A stretch of DNA of 41,377 nucleotides, from the NCBI GenBank assembly GCA_017541275.1, contig JAFXZM010000029.1:1-41377 (forward strand). The letters run 5' to 3'. Positions 31,478-40,364 of the stretch are shown here, piece by piece; the stretch's first letter is position 1, and each line of letters starts with the position of its first letter. This stretch comes from Oscillospiraceae bacterium. GTDB taxonomy: Bacteria > Bacillota > Clostridia > Oscillospirales > Ruminococcaceae. Position numbers and translations under genes: made by a program. The notes under the pieces were generated by a model. That model saw only the letters and a program-made list of their open reading frames with translations, did no database searches and had not been told where the DNA came from.

Positions 31478-32185
31478 ATGAGCGATCAGGATATCGTAAA
31501 ATCAATTACAGTCAAGGCATCGGAGGTATTGGAGCAGGCCTTCGGGCTGGAAGGAAAGCTCCCGGATGAGGAAGCACTCGGCGAGCTGCTCCGCACGAGA
31601 AAATTCGCGCCGCTGCGCGTAGCGGTAAACGAGCAGACTGATTTTCTTGCCGATGAAATGGAGGCGTTTCTGAAATTTGTCCGTGTCAACAGCATCAAAT
31701 CCGTGCTGTACAGCTACCGGTATTATACGGAAAAGAATATAGATCAGGAATTCAGCCTTTCGGATGCGGAGAAAAAGTTTTTCTCGAAGCACATGGCCGA
31801 GCCGGAGATCATCTGTGATGAAAACGGTCAGCCGATGTATCCGGATTCGGTGCCGACAGGCCCCTATGAGGAATCGGATTTCGTGTATTACCTGAATTAT
31901 ATCAAGTATGTGAAGCTGGCGCTTGACCTGACGATGCCCAGAGAGCTTTGGCTTTATGCAGTGCATCAGGGCAAAACGGTTGCCTGTCACCTCACAGATG
32001 AATGGCTCACCCGGCTGACCCTCCCGAATGCACAGTATATCAAGGAGACCTGCGTCAATTTCCGCAATTACAGCGGCTACCGCGAGGGCGGCATTCAGTT
32101 TATCTTCGAGTATGATGTCTATTCCGGCAGCGATGAGGACGATGCGGCAGAAGCAGAGGCGCCGTCCGAACCGGCTGAGGAATAA
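31478..32185 (+). CDS. Protein of unknown function between miaB and the YlbF-like gene
   Basis: A 235-residue soluble acidic protein (MSDQDIVKSITVKASEVLEQ...). I do not recognise a family. It shows aromatic-rich stretches (VLYSYRYYTEKN, FVYYLNYIKYVKLAL) and a low-complexity acidic tail (SDEDDAAEAEAPSEPAEE). No signal peptide or membrane segment. ATG at 31478 is favoured over GTG at 31463 because GAGGGG (31465-31470) lies between them. It is probably part of the miaB operon. Confidence 0.75.
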   Translation: MSDQDIVKSITVKASEVLEQAFGLEGKLPDEEALGELLRTRKFAPLRVAVNEQTDFLADEMEAFLKFVRVNSIKSVLYSYRYYTEKNIDQEFSLSDAEKKFFSKHMAEPEIICDENGQPMYPDSVPTGPYEESDFVYYLNYIKYVKLALDLTMPRELWLYAVHQGKTVACHLTDEWLTRLTLPNAQYIKETCVNFRNYSGYREGGIQFIFEYDVYSGSDEDDAAEAEAPSEPAEE

Positions 32186-32225
32186 TACAGCATATATCAT
32201 CACAAGCAAAAGGAGTAATCAAACC

Positions 32226-32642
32226 ATGGCAGATCTGATGGAAATGGCAAAGCAGCTCGGAAAGGAGCTTCAGAAGGATGAACGCTATCTGGCGTTCCGG
32301 AAGGCAGAGGCTGAGAATGATAAGGACGAGACCCTGCAAAATCTGATCGGCGAATTCAATCTGAAGCGGCTCGATCTGGGCAATGAGGAGGACAAGGCAG
32401 AGCACGACGAGGCGCGCGTGAAGAAGCTCGGCGAGGAAGTGCGGGAGCTGTATTCGCAGATTATGGCGAACCCGAATATGGCGGCCTATCAGGGCGCACG
32501 GGCACAGTTCGAGCAGCTTCTCGACAGCATCAACCGCGTCATCGCGATCAGCGCGGCGGGACAGGACCCCGACACCTTCGATCCGGCTGCTTTCTCCGGC
32601 GGATGCAGCGGCGACTGCTCTGCCTGCGCGGGCTGCCACTGA
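32226..32642 (+). CDS. YlbF/YmcA (RicF/RicA)-family protein with cysteine-rich tail
   Basis: A 138-residue mostly helical protein (MADLMEMAKQLGKELQKDERYLAFRKAEAE ...), typical of the YlbF/YmcA family. In Bacillus these proteins form a complex with YaaT that affects RNase Y-dependent mRNA processing and binds iron-sulfur clusters. Here the C-terminus has four cysteines in 11 residues (Cys127, 131, 134, 137; GGCSGDCSACAGCH). An upstream open extension of the frame is rejected because AAAGGAG (32208-32214) places the start at 32226. The position between miaB and mutS matches ymcA in Bacillus. It ends 1 nt before mutS. Confidence 0.88.
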   Translation: MADLMEMAKQLGKELQKDERYLAFRKAEAENDKDETLQNLIGEFNLKRLDLGNEEDKAEHDEARVKKLGEEVRELYSQIMANPNMAAYQGARAQFEQLLDSINRVIAISAAGQDPDTFDPAAFSGGCSGDCSACAGCH

Positions 32643-32643
32643 T

Positions 32644-35271
32644 ATGAGCATCGAACTCGACCGCTCGAAGCTCTCCCCGATGATGCAGCAGTATCTTGCG
32701 GTCAAGGATGCTGCCGGGGATGCGATTGTATTTTTCCGGCTCGGCGATTTTTACGAGATGTTTTTTGACGATGCGATACTGGTCTCGAAGCTGCTGGAGC
32801 TGACCCTGACCGGACGCGACTGCGGTCTGCCGACCCGTGCGCCGATGTGCGGCGTACCGTATCATTCCGTTGAGCAGTATCTCAAGCGGCTTGTGAATCT
32901 CGGTTACCGCGTCGCGATCTGCGAACAGATGGAGGATCCGGCGCTTGCAAAGGGTCTGGTCGAGCGCGGGGTGATCCGCGTGGTGACGCCCGGTACGCTG
33001 ATCGAATCCAGCATGCTGGATGAATCCAACTGCAATTATCTTGCGGCGGTATGGAGCGAGGAGGAAACGGTCGCGTTCTGTGCGGCGGATATCTCGACCG
33101 GTGCAGTGAATCTGCACAAGGCCGAGGGCAAATCCCGCACGGATGAGCTCATCAGCCTGCTTGACCGCTATCACCCCTCCGAGCTGCTCATCACCAAGGA
33201 TTTTCTCGATTACAAGCCCGTCGCCGATTTCCTCAAAACACGCACACAGTGCATGGTCACGCTGCGCGACGATATCTGTTTTTCGCCGGAAAAGCAGCGG
33301 GAGACCGTGCTGAAGCAGTGTGCAGGGGATTCGTTTGCGGCGCTGGGCATTTCCGAAAACGGCGCAGACGCAAAGGTCATCTGCGGTCTGTTCCAGTATA
33401 TCGCCGAAACGCAGCGTGCGCTGGTCGGGCGGTTTACCGAGATCACCGTTCACGGCAGGGACGGCGTCATGGGACTGGATTCCAGTGCCAGACGCAACCT
33501 GGAGCTGACCGAGACCCTGCGCTCGCATGAGAAAAAGGGCTCACTGCTCGGCGTGCTCGACAAGACCGAGACCTCGATGGGACGGCGCATGCTCCGCACA
33601 TGGATGGAGCAGCCGCTGACGCAGCCTGTCCGCATTATGGACAGACTGAACGCGGTCGAGCTGCTGACGAAGAACAGCGTCGCGATGTCGGAGCTGCGCG
33701 GCCTGCTCGACAAGGTGTTCGATCTCGAACGCCTGATGTCAAGGGTCATGTTCAAGAAGGCGACCCCGCGCGATCTGAAATCGCTTTCGCAGACTGCATT
33801 GCAGCTGCCGGCAGTCAAGGAGCAGCTCAGGACGCTGACGCAGTCCAGACTGCTGACAAGGCTCGAAGGCGAGATCTCTCCGCTGAATGAAATATCCGAT
33901 CTGATTGAGCGGGCGCTTGTCGATGAACCGCCTGTGCAGGTCAAGGACGGCGGCGTCATCCGGGACGGCTTTCATGCGGAGCTGGATTCCCTGCGCCATG
34001 CGATGAACCACGGCACAGACCTTATCGCAGAGATAGAAAACCGCGAGCGTGAGCGTACCGGCATCAAGAATCTCAAAACCGGCTATAACCGCGTGTTCGG
34101 CTATTATCTGGAGGTCTCCCGTTCTTATTACGAGCAGGTGCCGCAGGAGTGGATTCGCAAGCAGACGCTCACAAACTGTGAACGCTACATCACACAGGAG
34201 CTCCGCGATGCGGAGAATACGATCGTCGGCGCAAAGGACAAGGCGCTTGCACTTGAAAACGAGATTTTCACGGAGCTGCGGGATTTTGTTGCACAGCAGC
34301 TCAGAACCGTGCAGGAGACCGCTGCGGCGGTTGCGCAGGTCGATGTGCTCTGCGCATTTGCGCTGACGGCGCTCGAAAACGAATACTGCAAGCCGGAGAT
34401 CGCCGTAGACGGCCGCATTGAGATTCATGACGGGCGGCATCCGGTTGTCGAGCAGATGCTCACCGATTCGGTCTTTGTGCCGAATGATGTGCTGCTTGAC
34501 CAGAAGGCCAACCGCCTCGCGATCATCACCGGCCCGAATATGAGCGGCAAATCGACCTATATGCGGCAGACCGCGCTGATTGTGCTGATGGCACAGATGG
34601 GCTGCTTTGTGCCGGCCTCCTATGCGAAAATCTCCGTTGTCGATCAGATTTTCACGCGCGTCGGCGCATCGGATGACCTGACGGCGGGTGAATCGACGTT
34701 CATGGTCGAAATGCACGAGGTCTCGACGATTCTGAAACGGGCGACCGCGAACAGCCTTGTCATACTGGACGAGGTCGGACGCGGCACCTCAACCTTTGAC
34801 GGCATCAGCATTGCGCGGGCGGTCGCGGAGTTCATCTCCGGAAAAAAGATCGGCTGCAAGACGCTGTTTGCAACGCATTATCACGAGCTGACGATGCTGG
34901 AGGGGCAGTGCGACGGCGTGCGGAATCTCAGCATCGCGGTCAAAAAGCACGGCGATACGATCCGGTTCCTGCGCAAGATTGTCGAGGGTGCGGCCGATGA
35001 CAGCTACGGCATTGAGGTCGCGAAGCTCGCGGGTCTGCCCTCGCAGGTCACGAACCGCGCAAGGGCGCTGCTGACCGAAATGGAGGCGCAGTCAAAGGCG
35101 GAAAAGGAATCCTATGCGGCAAAGCTCGCGGCGGATGCGCAGGGGCAGATGAGTTTCTCTGCGGACGCAGACGCGCAGGTTATCGCAAGGCTCTCAAAGA
35201 CGCATGTCGGCGAGCTTTCCGATGCGGAATGCCGGGAGCTGCTGCTTGATCTGACGGCAATGCTGCACTGA
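32644..35271 (+). CDS. mutS: DNA mismatch repair protein MutS
   Basis: An 875-residue MutS. The mismatch-recognition Phe-Tyr-Glu lies at 36-38 in RLGDFYEMFFDDA. Core and clamp domains follow, and the ATPase has Walker A GPNMSGKST (630-638), the DEVGRGTSTFDG Walker B/signature and ATHYHEL. The C-terminal part is charged and rich in Ala/Gln/Asp. MutS finds mismatches and recruits MutL, encoded 1.1 kb downstream. ATG at 32644 starts directly after the previous stop; no strong separate ribosome binding site is visible, so translation is probably coupled. Confidence 0.98.
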   Translation: MSIELDRSKLSPMMQQYLAVKDAAGDAIVFFRLGDFYEMFFDDAILVSKLLELTLTGRDCGLPTRAPMCGVPYHSVEQYLKRLVNLGYRVAICEQMEDPALAKGLVERGVIRVVTPGTLIESSMLDESNCNYLAAVWSEEETVAFCAADISTGAVNLHKAEGKSRTDELISLLDRYHPSELLITKDFLDYKPVADFLKTRTQCMVTLRDDICFSPEKQRETVLKQCAGDSFAALGISENGADAKVICGLFQYIAETQRALVGRFTEITVHGRDGVMGLDSSARRNLELTETLRSHEKKGSLLGVLDKTETSMGRRMLRTWMEQPLTQPVRIMDRLNAVELLTKNSVAMSELRGLLDKVFDLERLMSRVMFKKATPRDLKSLSQTALQLPAVKEQLRTLTQSRLLTRLEGEISPLNEISDLIERALVDEPPVQVKDGGVIRDGFHAELDSLRHAMNHGTDLIAEIENRERERTGIKNLKTGYNRVFGYYLEVSRSYYEQVPQEWIRKQTLTNCERYITQELRDAENTIVGAKDKALALENEIFTELRDFVAQQLRTVQETAAAVAQVDVLCAFALTALENEYCKPEIAVDGRIEIHDGRHPVVEQMLTDSVFVPNDVLLDQKANRLAIITGPNMSGKSTYMRQTALIVLMAQMGCFVPASYAKISVVDQIFTRVGASDDLTAGESTFMVEMHEVSTILKRATANSLVILDEVGRGTSTFDGISIARAVAEFISGKKIGCKTLFATHYHELTMLEGQCDGVRNLSIAVKKHGDTIRFLRKIVEGAADDSYGIEVAKLAGLPSQVTNRARALLTEMEAQSKAEKESYAAKLAADAQGQMSFSADADAQVIARLSKTHVGELSDAECRELLLDLTAMLH

Positions 35272-35296
35272 TGCAGCGGTACGGAGTATATTTTTT

Positions 35297-35974
35297 ATGA
35301 CGAATCTGAACTGTCTGCTGGCCGGACTGTTCTGGCTGCTGGGGCCGCCGCTGACGGCGATTCTCTGGCACAAAAAAACCGGCGCACGGTTTTATCCGGC
35401 GATCATTGCATGTTTGGTCTGTCTGCCGGTATTCTTTCTTGGCGCCGCGATCCGAAGCTGCTTTGACAAAAGCGGCTGGGTCGGCTATTATATCCGGCAG
35501 GGCATGCTGTTCGGCATTTTAGAGGAGGGCGTGAAATATCTGATGCTGCGCTTTCATCTGACGTCCTATGACAGCAAAAAGGACGCCGTGACCTACGGCA
35601 TCGGACACGCCGGCTTTGAGGCATTCGGCATCGGCATGAGCTGCATGGGGCTGATCGGTACGGGACGCGGTGCGCCGGATATGGCGGTTATGGCGCTGCT
35701 TTCGGTGACGGAGCATCTGGCGTCGTGCATCGCACTGACAGTGCTGATCTTCTGGGGCATCTGTACCGACAAGTGGAAATGGCTCCTGCCGGTCGTGATG
35801 CTGCTGCACGCAGCCGCAAATATGAGTCAGGGCATTTTCATTGAACCGGCGGCAAAGACGATCGGTTTTCTGCTGACGGCAGGTGAATGCTTTGCGGCAT
35901 ACCGCTGCTGGCGGAGCACAGCGCTCTGGGAGCCGGATGCGGCATGGGAAACCGAAATCAAAACAGACGAGTAA
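35297..35974 (+). CDS. YhfC-type intramembrane glutamic protease-like protein
   Basis: A 225-residue integral membrane protein with about six helices. The motifs LFGILEEGVKYLMLR (EExxK), YGIGHAGFEAFGIG and LLHAAANMSQG match the glutamate/histidine motifs of the YhfC / CPBP-like intramembrane protease group. The substrate is unknown; the group includes pairs with immunity or signalling roles. A short acidic tail follows the last helix. It sits between mutS and mutL, where such a gene is not usual. Confidence 0.8.
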   Translation: MTNLNCLLAGLFWLLGPPLTAILWHKKTGARFYPAIIACLVCLPVFFLGAAIRSCFDKSGWVGYYIRQGMLFGILEEGVKYLMLRFHLTSYDSKKDAVTYGIGHAGFEAFGIGMSCMGLIGTGRGAPDMAVMALLSVTEHLASCIALTVLIFWGICTDKWKWLLPVVMLLHAAANMSQGIFIEPAAKTIGFLLTAGECFAAYRCWRSTALWEPDAAWETEIKTDE

Positions 35975-35992
35975 AATGAACGGAGGTGCAAT

Positions 35993-36331
35993 ATGCACAG
36001 AGCGTTTCTTGCATTTATTGTAACACTGCTGCTGAATGCCGCGATTTTCGGCGGTGCGGCAGCGTATTTCCGCGGCGGAAAACAGGACGATACAGACAGA
36101 AAGCCCTCGAACAGCCGCATCATCGGAGAAAAGAGCTGGCGGCTCAATGTCATATGCTTTCTTGTGCTGGACTGCATCTGCATGATGATAGCTGCGGCGC
36201 TGACCACGGGAATCGCCGCAATGGTCGTGCTGACGCCGCTGATCTGGGTGCTTTGCGGCTTTCTGGTGCTGCGGTTTATTGCACCGGCGCTGAATGCAAA
36301 GGTCAAGAGTGACCACTACCGGAAAAAATAA
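35993..36331 (+). CDS. Small membrane protein of unknown function
   Basis: A 112-residue protein with three predicted membrane helices (about 2-25, 51-70, 73-97) and a basic C-terminus. I recognise no family. CGGAGGTG precedes the ATG at 35993 and it follows the YhfC-like gene by 18 nt, so the two probably act together or are at least co-expressed. It ends 40 nt before mutL. Confidence 0.7.
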   Translation: MHRAFLAFIVTLLLNAAIFGGAAAYFRGGKQDDTDRKPSNSRIIGEKSWRLNVICFLVLDCICMMIAAALTTGIAAMVVLTPLIWVLCGFLVLRFIAPALNAKVKSDHYRKK

Positions 36332-36371
36332 AGCAGGGAAAGAATCCGAAACAGAAAGATGAGGCGATCAA

Positions 36372-38417
36372 GTGCCTGAAATTCATGTGCTCCCGAAGGA
36401 TATTGCCGAGCTGATTGCAGCGGGCGAGGTCATAGAGCGGCCGGCCTCCGTGCTGAAGGAGCTGACCGAAAATGCGATTGATGCAGGCGCAGGGCGCATC
36501 ACAGCCGAGATCAAGCGCGGCGGTGTCCTGTATCTGCGCGTGACCGACGACGGCTGCGGCATTGCGCCCGATCAGGTGCGGACGGCATTTCTGCGCCATG
36601 CGACAAGCAAAATTCAAAAGGCGGAGGATCTCGATTCCATTTTTACGCTTGGCTTCCGCGGCGAAGCGCTGGCGTCGATCTGCGCCGTAGCGCGGACAGA
36701 GGTTCTGACGCGGCAGCCGGGCGCGGAGCTCGGCGTTCACTATGTGCTGGAGGGCGGCGAGGAGACTGCATATGAGCAGAGCGGCTGCCCGGAGGGTACG
36801 ACCGTGATCGTCCGTGACCTGTTCTTCAATGTTCCGGTGCGTGCGGGCTTTCTCAAAAAGGATACCGCCGAGGGCAATGCTGCTGCGAATATTTTTCAGA
36901 AAATCGCGCTCTCGCATCCGGAGATCTCGTTCCGGCTCATCCGGGAGAATAAAACAGAGTTTGTCACGCCCGGCGACGGCAGGCTGTATTCGGCGATTCA
37001 TGCGATCTTCGGCAAGGATTTTGCCCGCGACCTGCTGCCGGTTGAAAGCGCTGCGCAGCCGGAAAACGGCATCACCGTAGAAGGCTATATCATGAAGCCG
37101 CTCTATGCCCGTCCGAACCGTTCGCATCAGCTTTTCTTTGTCAACGGGCGCTCTGTGCGCTCGTTTACGCTGATGAATGCGGTTGAGGAGGCGTATAAGA
37201 CGCTGATTATGACCGGCAAGTATCCGGCATGTGTGCTGCGGATTCAGGTCTCGCCGCGCATCGTCGATGTCAATATGCACCCGACAAAAGCAGAGGTGCG
37301 CTTTTCCGATGAGCGCCGCATCTATCAGGCGGTGTACACGGCGGTGCTGGGCGCACTGGAGCAGAATCATCTGGTATATGAATTCCGCATCCCGCAGAGT
37401 GAACCCGTGCAGCAGACATCTGCGCCCGCGCAGGCTCCCGCAGCATCATCCGCACCCGCTGCGCCGGCTGCATCCGCAGAGCCGGTGATGTCTGCGGCAC
37501 AGGTACAGAAGGCGCGCATGCTCGCGCAGGTCTATACGCCGCAGAAGCCGAAGACTGACTGGTTTGCGCCGCTGCCGGGTCAGGACAGCAACACGCCGGC
37601 GCCGCTCTTTCAGAAGCCGGCAGCGCCGGAGCCTGTGCAGGAGGCCGCAGCGGAAACAAAACTGCCGGAGCCGTCCGCTTCCGCAGCATCCGGGGCATTG
37701 AAGGCCTTTCCCGCGCTGACTGCACAGCCGAAGGCCCCCGCGGCTCCGCCGCCCGTACCGGTACCGGCTGCATCCGCGCCCGCGGCATCATCAGAGCTTC
37801 CGGAGGAACCGGAAGCGCGCAATGCCGCGATTTCGGCGGTTCAGCGGGAGAAGATACAGGTGATCGGCGAGCTGTTTGACCTGTATGTGCTGGCACAGGC
37901 GGGCGAGCAGTTTGTGATGATTGACAAGCATGCCGCACACGAGCGCATTCTCTTTGAGCGCTTCCGGACAAGGGAATGCCGCGACCGTCAGACGCTTCTG
38001 ACGCCGGTGCGCGTGCTGCTGACGGCAGATGAGGTGACGGCCCTGCAGGAGCAGGCCGAAGCACTTGAGGGCTGCGGTTTTTCGTTTGATTTCAGCGAAG
38101 CGCCGGTTGTACAGATGACGGGTGTGCCGCTTTCCTGCGCAGAGCTTGACCTCGATCAGATTGCGTCTGATCTTGCAGTGAACTGCGCCCGGAATCATTC
38201 ACAGCCCGATCTGCATTTGCTGGACGATATGTTCCACGATCTCGCGTGCAAGGCGGCGATCAAGGCGGGAACCCGCAATACAAAAGAGGAATTGCAGTCG
38301 CTGGCTGTACAGGTCTGGACGAATGAGCAGATTCGTCACTGCCCGCACGGGCGGCCGGTGATGTTCCTGCTGTCAAAATATCAGATTGAAAAGCAGTTCA
38401 AGCGCATTCAGGACTGA
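36372..38417 (+). CDS. mutL: DNA mismatch repair protein MutL (endonuclease type)
   Basis: A 681-residue MutL. The GHKL ATPase part has LIAAGEVIERPASVLKELTE, ENAIDAGA, DDGCGI and GFRGEALASI. A long Ala/Pro-rich linker spans about 340-480. The C-terminal part carries the nuclease-type DKHAAHERILFE (Asp518 onward, the DxHAx2Ex4E metal motif), ACKAAIKAG and CPHGRP, so this is likely a nicking MutL, as in bacteria lacking MutH. The start is GTG at 36372 (PEIHVLPKDIAELIAAGE follows); GAGGCG upstream is a weak ribosome binding site. Confidence 0.97.
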   Translation: MPEIHVLPKDIAELIAAGEVIERPASVLKELTENAIDAGAGRITAEIKRGGVLYLRVTDDGCGIAPDQVRTAFLRHATSKIQKAEDLDSIFTLGFRGEALASICAVARTEVLTRQPGAELGVHYVLEGGEETAYEQSGCPEGTTVIVRDLFFNVPVRAGFLKKDTAEGNAAANIFQKIALSHPEISFRLIRENKTEFVTPGDGRLYSAIHAIFGKDFARDLLPVESAAQPENGITVEGYIMKPLYARPNRSHQLFFVNGRSVRSFTLMNAVEEAYKTLIMTGKYPACVLRIQVSPRIVDVNMHPTKAEVRFSDERRIYQAVYTAVLGALEQNHLVYEFRIPQSEPVQQTSAPAQAPAASSAPAAPAASAEPVMSAAQVQKARMLAQVYTPQKPKTDWFAPLPGQDSNTPAPLFQKPAAPEPVQEAAAETKLPEPSASAASGALKAFPALTAQPKAPAAPPPVPVPAASAPAASSELPEEPEARNAAISAVQREKIQVIGELFDLYVLAQAGEQFVMIDKHAAHERILFERFRTRECRDRQTLLTPVRVLLTADEVTALQEQAEALEGCGFSFDFSEAPVVQMTGVPLSCAELDLDQIASDLAVNCARNHSQPDLHLLDDMFHDLACKAAIKAGTRNTKEELQSLAVQVWTNEQIRHCPHGRPVMFLLSKYQIEKQFKRIQD

Positions 38418-38432
38418 TGCAGGGAGGCTTTT

Positions 38433-39008
38433 ATGTACGAACAGAAATTTGCAGAGGCATTCAGACCGATAGAAACACCGGAGCTGCTGATCCGGCATTT
38501 TCTGCCGTCGGACGGTCATGACCTTGCGGAGCTCCTGACTGACCCGAAGGTCGTTTATTACGAGCCGTATCCGGTATTTTCGCGGGAGGAGGCAATCGCG
38601 GAGGCAGAAAAGCTGGCAGAAAGCGACTGTCTCTTTGCGGTTGAGCTGAAGGCAGAGCGCAAGGTGATCGGAAAGCTGTATTTTCACCATGAGGGGCGGT
38701 GCGGCACATACGAGCTCGGCTATACGGTACACAGAGCCTATCAGGGCAGAGGCTTAGCGAAGGCTGCTGCGGCCGCACTGATCGGGTTTGCCTTTGAGAG
38801 CGGCTCGGTGCGGCGCATCATTGCCTATTCGGACGAAACAAACACCCGCTCATGGAATCTGCTGGAGCATCTTGGCTTCCGGCGCGAAGGCGAGCTGCGC
38901 AAATACAGCTATAAGCATCTTGATGAGGACGGCCAGCCGCTCTGGCAGAATATGCTGATTTATGCGATGCTTGCAGAGGATGCAGGAACGGAGGTACAGG
39001 CCGGATGA
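38433..39008 (+). CDS. GNAT-family acetyltransferase (RimJ/RimL type)
   Basis: A 191-residue protein. After an N-terminal region (TPELLIRHFLPSDGHDLAELL) it has YTVHRAYQGRGLAKAAAAAL, the acetyl-CoA-binding motif A (Q-x-x-G-x-G/A), and the NTRSWNLLEHLGFRREG motif B. It probably acetylates an amine of a protein or small molecule; the substrate is unknown. GGGAGG lies upstream. Its stop overlaps the next start (ATGA at 39005-39008). Confidence 0.88.
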   Translation: MYEQKFAEAFRPIETPELLIRHFLPSDGHDLAELLTDPKVVYYEPYPVFSREEAIAEAEKLAESDCLFAVELKAERKVIGKLYFHHEGRCGTYELGYTVHRAYQGRGLAKAAAAALIGFAFESGSVRRIIAYSDETNTRSWNLLEHLGFRREGELRKYSYKHLDEDGQPLWQNMLIYAMLAEDAGTEVQAG

Positions 39009-39598
39009 CGGAACGCGAAAAGGCGGCTGCGGGTTATCTGTACGATGCCAATTATGACAAAGAGCTTGCGGAGCTGCGTGCAAAATGCATGAATCTCTGC
39101 TGGGATTACAATGCGCTGCGCCCGACTGACCGGGCGCAGCAGCAGGCGCTTCTGCATCAGATTCTCGGCGATATGGGCGAAAACTGCATTATTCTGGCAC
39201 CGTTCCGCTGTGACTACGGTTATAACGTCACGGTCGGGAACAATTTTTTCGCGAATTATAACTGCATCATTCTGGACGGCGCAAAGGTCAGCTTCGGAAA
39301 TGATGTGTTCATTGCGCCGAACTGCGTGTTTACGACTGCCGGCCATGCGATTGACGAGGCACAGCGGAACCGCGGTCTGGAGATCGCACTGCCGATCACG
39401 GTCGGGAACAGTGTATGGTTCGGGGCGAATGTGACCGTGCTGCCGGGCGTGACGATCGGGAACAATGTCATAATCGGCGCGGGCAGCGTTGTTACGAAGG
39501 ATATCCCCTCGGGCGTGATCGCAGTCGGGAATCCCTGCCGCGTCCTGCGGCCGATCACCGGCGAGGACCGGCACCGCTATCCAGTCTGGGAGGAATAA
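39005..39598 (+). CDS. Sugar O-acetyltransferase (maltose/galactoside acetyltransferase family)
   Basis: A 197-residue left-handed beta-helix acetyltransferase. The N-terminal MTEREKAAAGYLYDANYDKEL is the maltose-acetyltransferase head, followed by hexapeptide repeats with FRCDYGYNVTVGNN, FIAPNCVFTTAGHAID (the likely catalytic His) and VWFGANVTVLPGVTIGN. It transfers acetyl from acetyl-CoA to a sugar hydroxyl. Coupled to the preceding GNAT gene by a 4-nt overlap. Confidence 0.92.
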   Translation: MTEREKAAAGYLYDANYDKELAELRAKCMNLCWDYNALRPTDRAQQQALLHQILGDMGENCIILAPFRCDYGYNVTVGNNFFANYNCIILDGAKVSFGNDVFIAPNCVFTTAGHAIDEAQRNRGLEIALPITVGNSVWFGANVTVLPGVTIGNNVIIGAGSVVTKDIPSGVIAVGNPCRVLRPITGEDRHRYPVWEE

Positions 39599-39602
39599 GA
39601 AT

Positions 39603-40358
39603 ATGAAAACAAAATCGAAGAAAAAGAAGATCATTCTGTTCACGCTGCTTGCGGTTCTGCTTCTGCTGATCGCTGCCGCAGTCTGGTTTTTCCAGTTCAC
39701 GCACAGCGGATACAAAATGACGGTGCCGTTCCGCCCGTCTTTTGAGGAGATCGAGGATAATGTGTATATCAACAAGGGCTATGCCGGCTCAGAGGAGGAA
39801 GTCCTCGAGCAGATTCTGTTGGCAAAGGGACGCGGTACCGCGTTTTTCGGCGAACTGCAGGGAACGGATGAGACCGTGTTTATTATCTGTGATGACAAAA
39901 AGCTGCTGAAAAAGCTTGGCAGCGAAAAAGATACGTCAACGCTTCTGTTTCCTGTTCGCAGGCATTATATCTGTATTTCGGACGAGTATCTGAATCAGGA
40001 TATTGTATCGCATGAGCTGACGCATGCCGAACTGCATTCCCGCCTGAACGACAAGGCGCTCAGAAAGCTCCCGACATGGTTTGACGAGGGAATCGCAACG
40101 CAGAACGATTACCGCGAACAGTACAGCGCCGAGGAGTGGGAAAAGCAGACCGATCACGGAGCGAATGCCCTTGCCCCCGAAGATATGGACACCCCGGAGG
40201 AGTTCTATGCCGGCACTGCCGAGGACAAGCGGTTCCGCTATCTGAATGCAAAGCATCTGGTCAGCGAGTGGATGGCAGCACACGGGCAGGAGGGACTGAT
40301 TGCGCTGATCGGCGCGCTGAACAGCGGGACGGATTTTGAGACAGCCTTCGGAGGGTGA
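39603..40358 (+). CDS. Membrane-anchored HExxH zinc metallopeptidase
   Basis: A 251-residue protein with a basic start (MKTKSKKKKI), a single membrane helix (about 10-30) and an extracellular domain. HELTH (137-141) with WFDEGIA (159-165, third ligand Glu162) is the gluzincin/peptidase-MA arrangement, and a final helical part (RYLNAKHLVSEWMAAHGQEGL) follows. It probably cleaves proteins or peptides at the cell surface; the substrate is unknown. It starts 4 nt after the sugar acetyltransferase. Confidence 0.82.
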   Translation: MKTKSKKKKIILFTLLAVLLLLIAAAVWFFQFTHSGYKMTVPFRPSFEEIEDNVYINKGYAGSEEEVLEQILLAKGRGTAFFGELQGTDETVFIICDDKKLLKKLGSEKDTSTLLFPVRRHYICISDEYLNQDIVSHELTHAELHSRLNDKALRKLPTWFDEGIATQNDYREQYSAEEWEKQTDHGANALAPEDMDTPEEFYAGTAEDKRFRYLNAKHLVSEWMAAHGQEGLIALIGALNSGTDFETAFGG

Positions 40359-40364
40359 AAAGGC

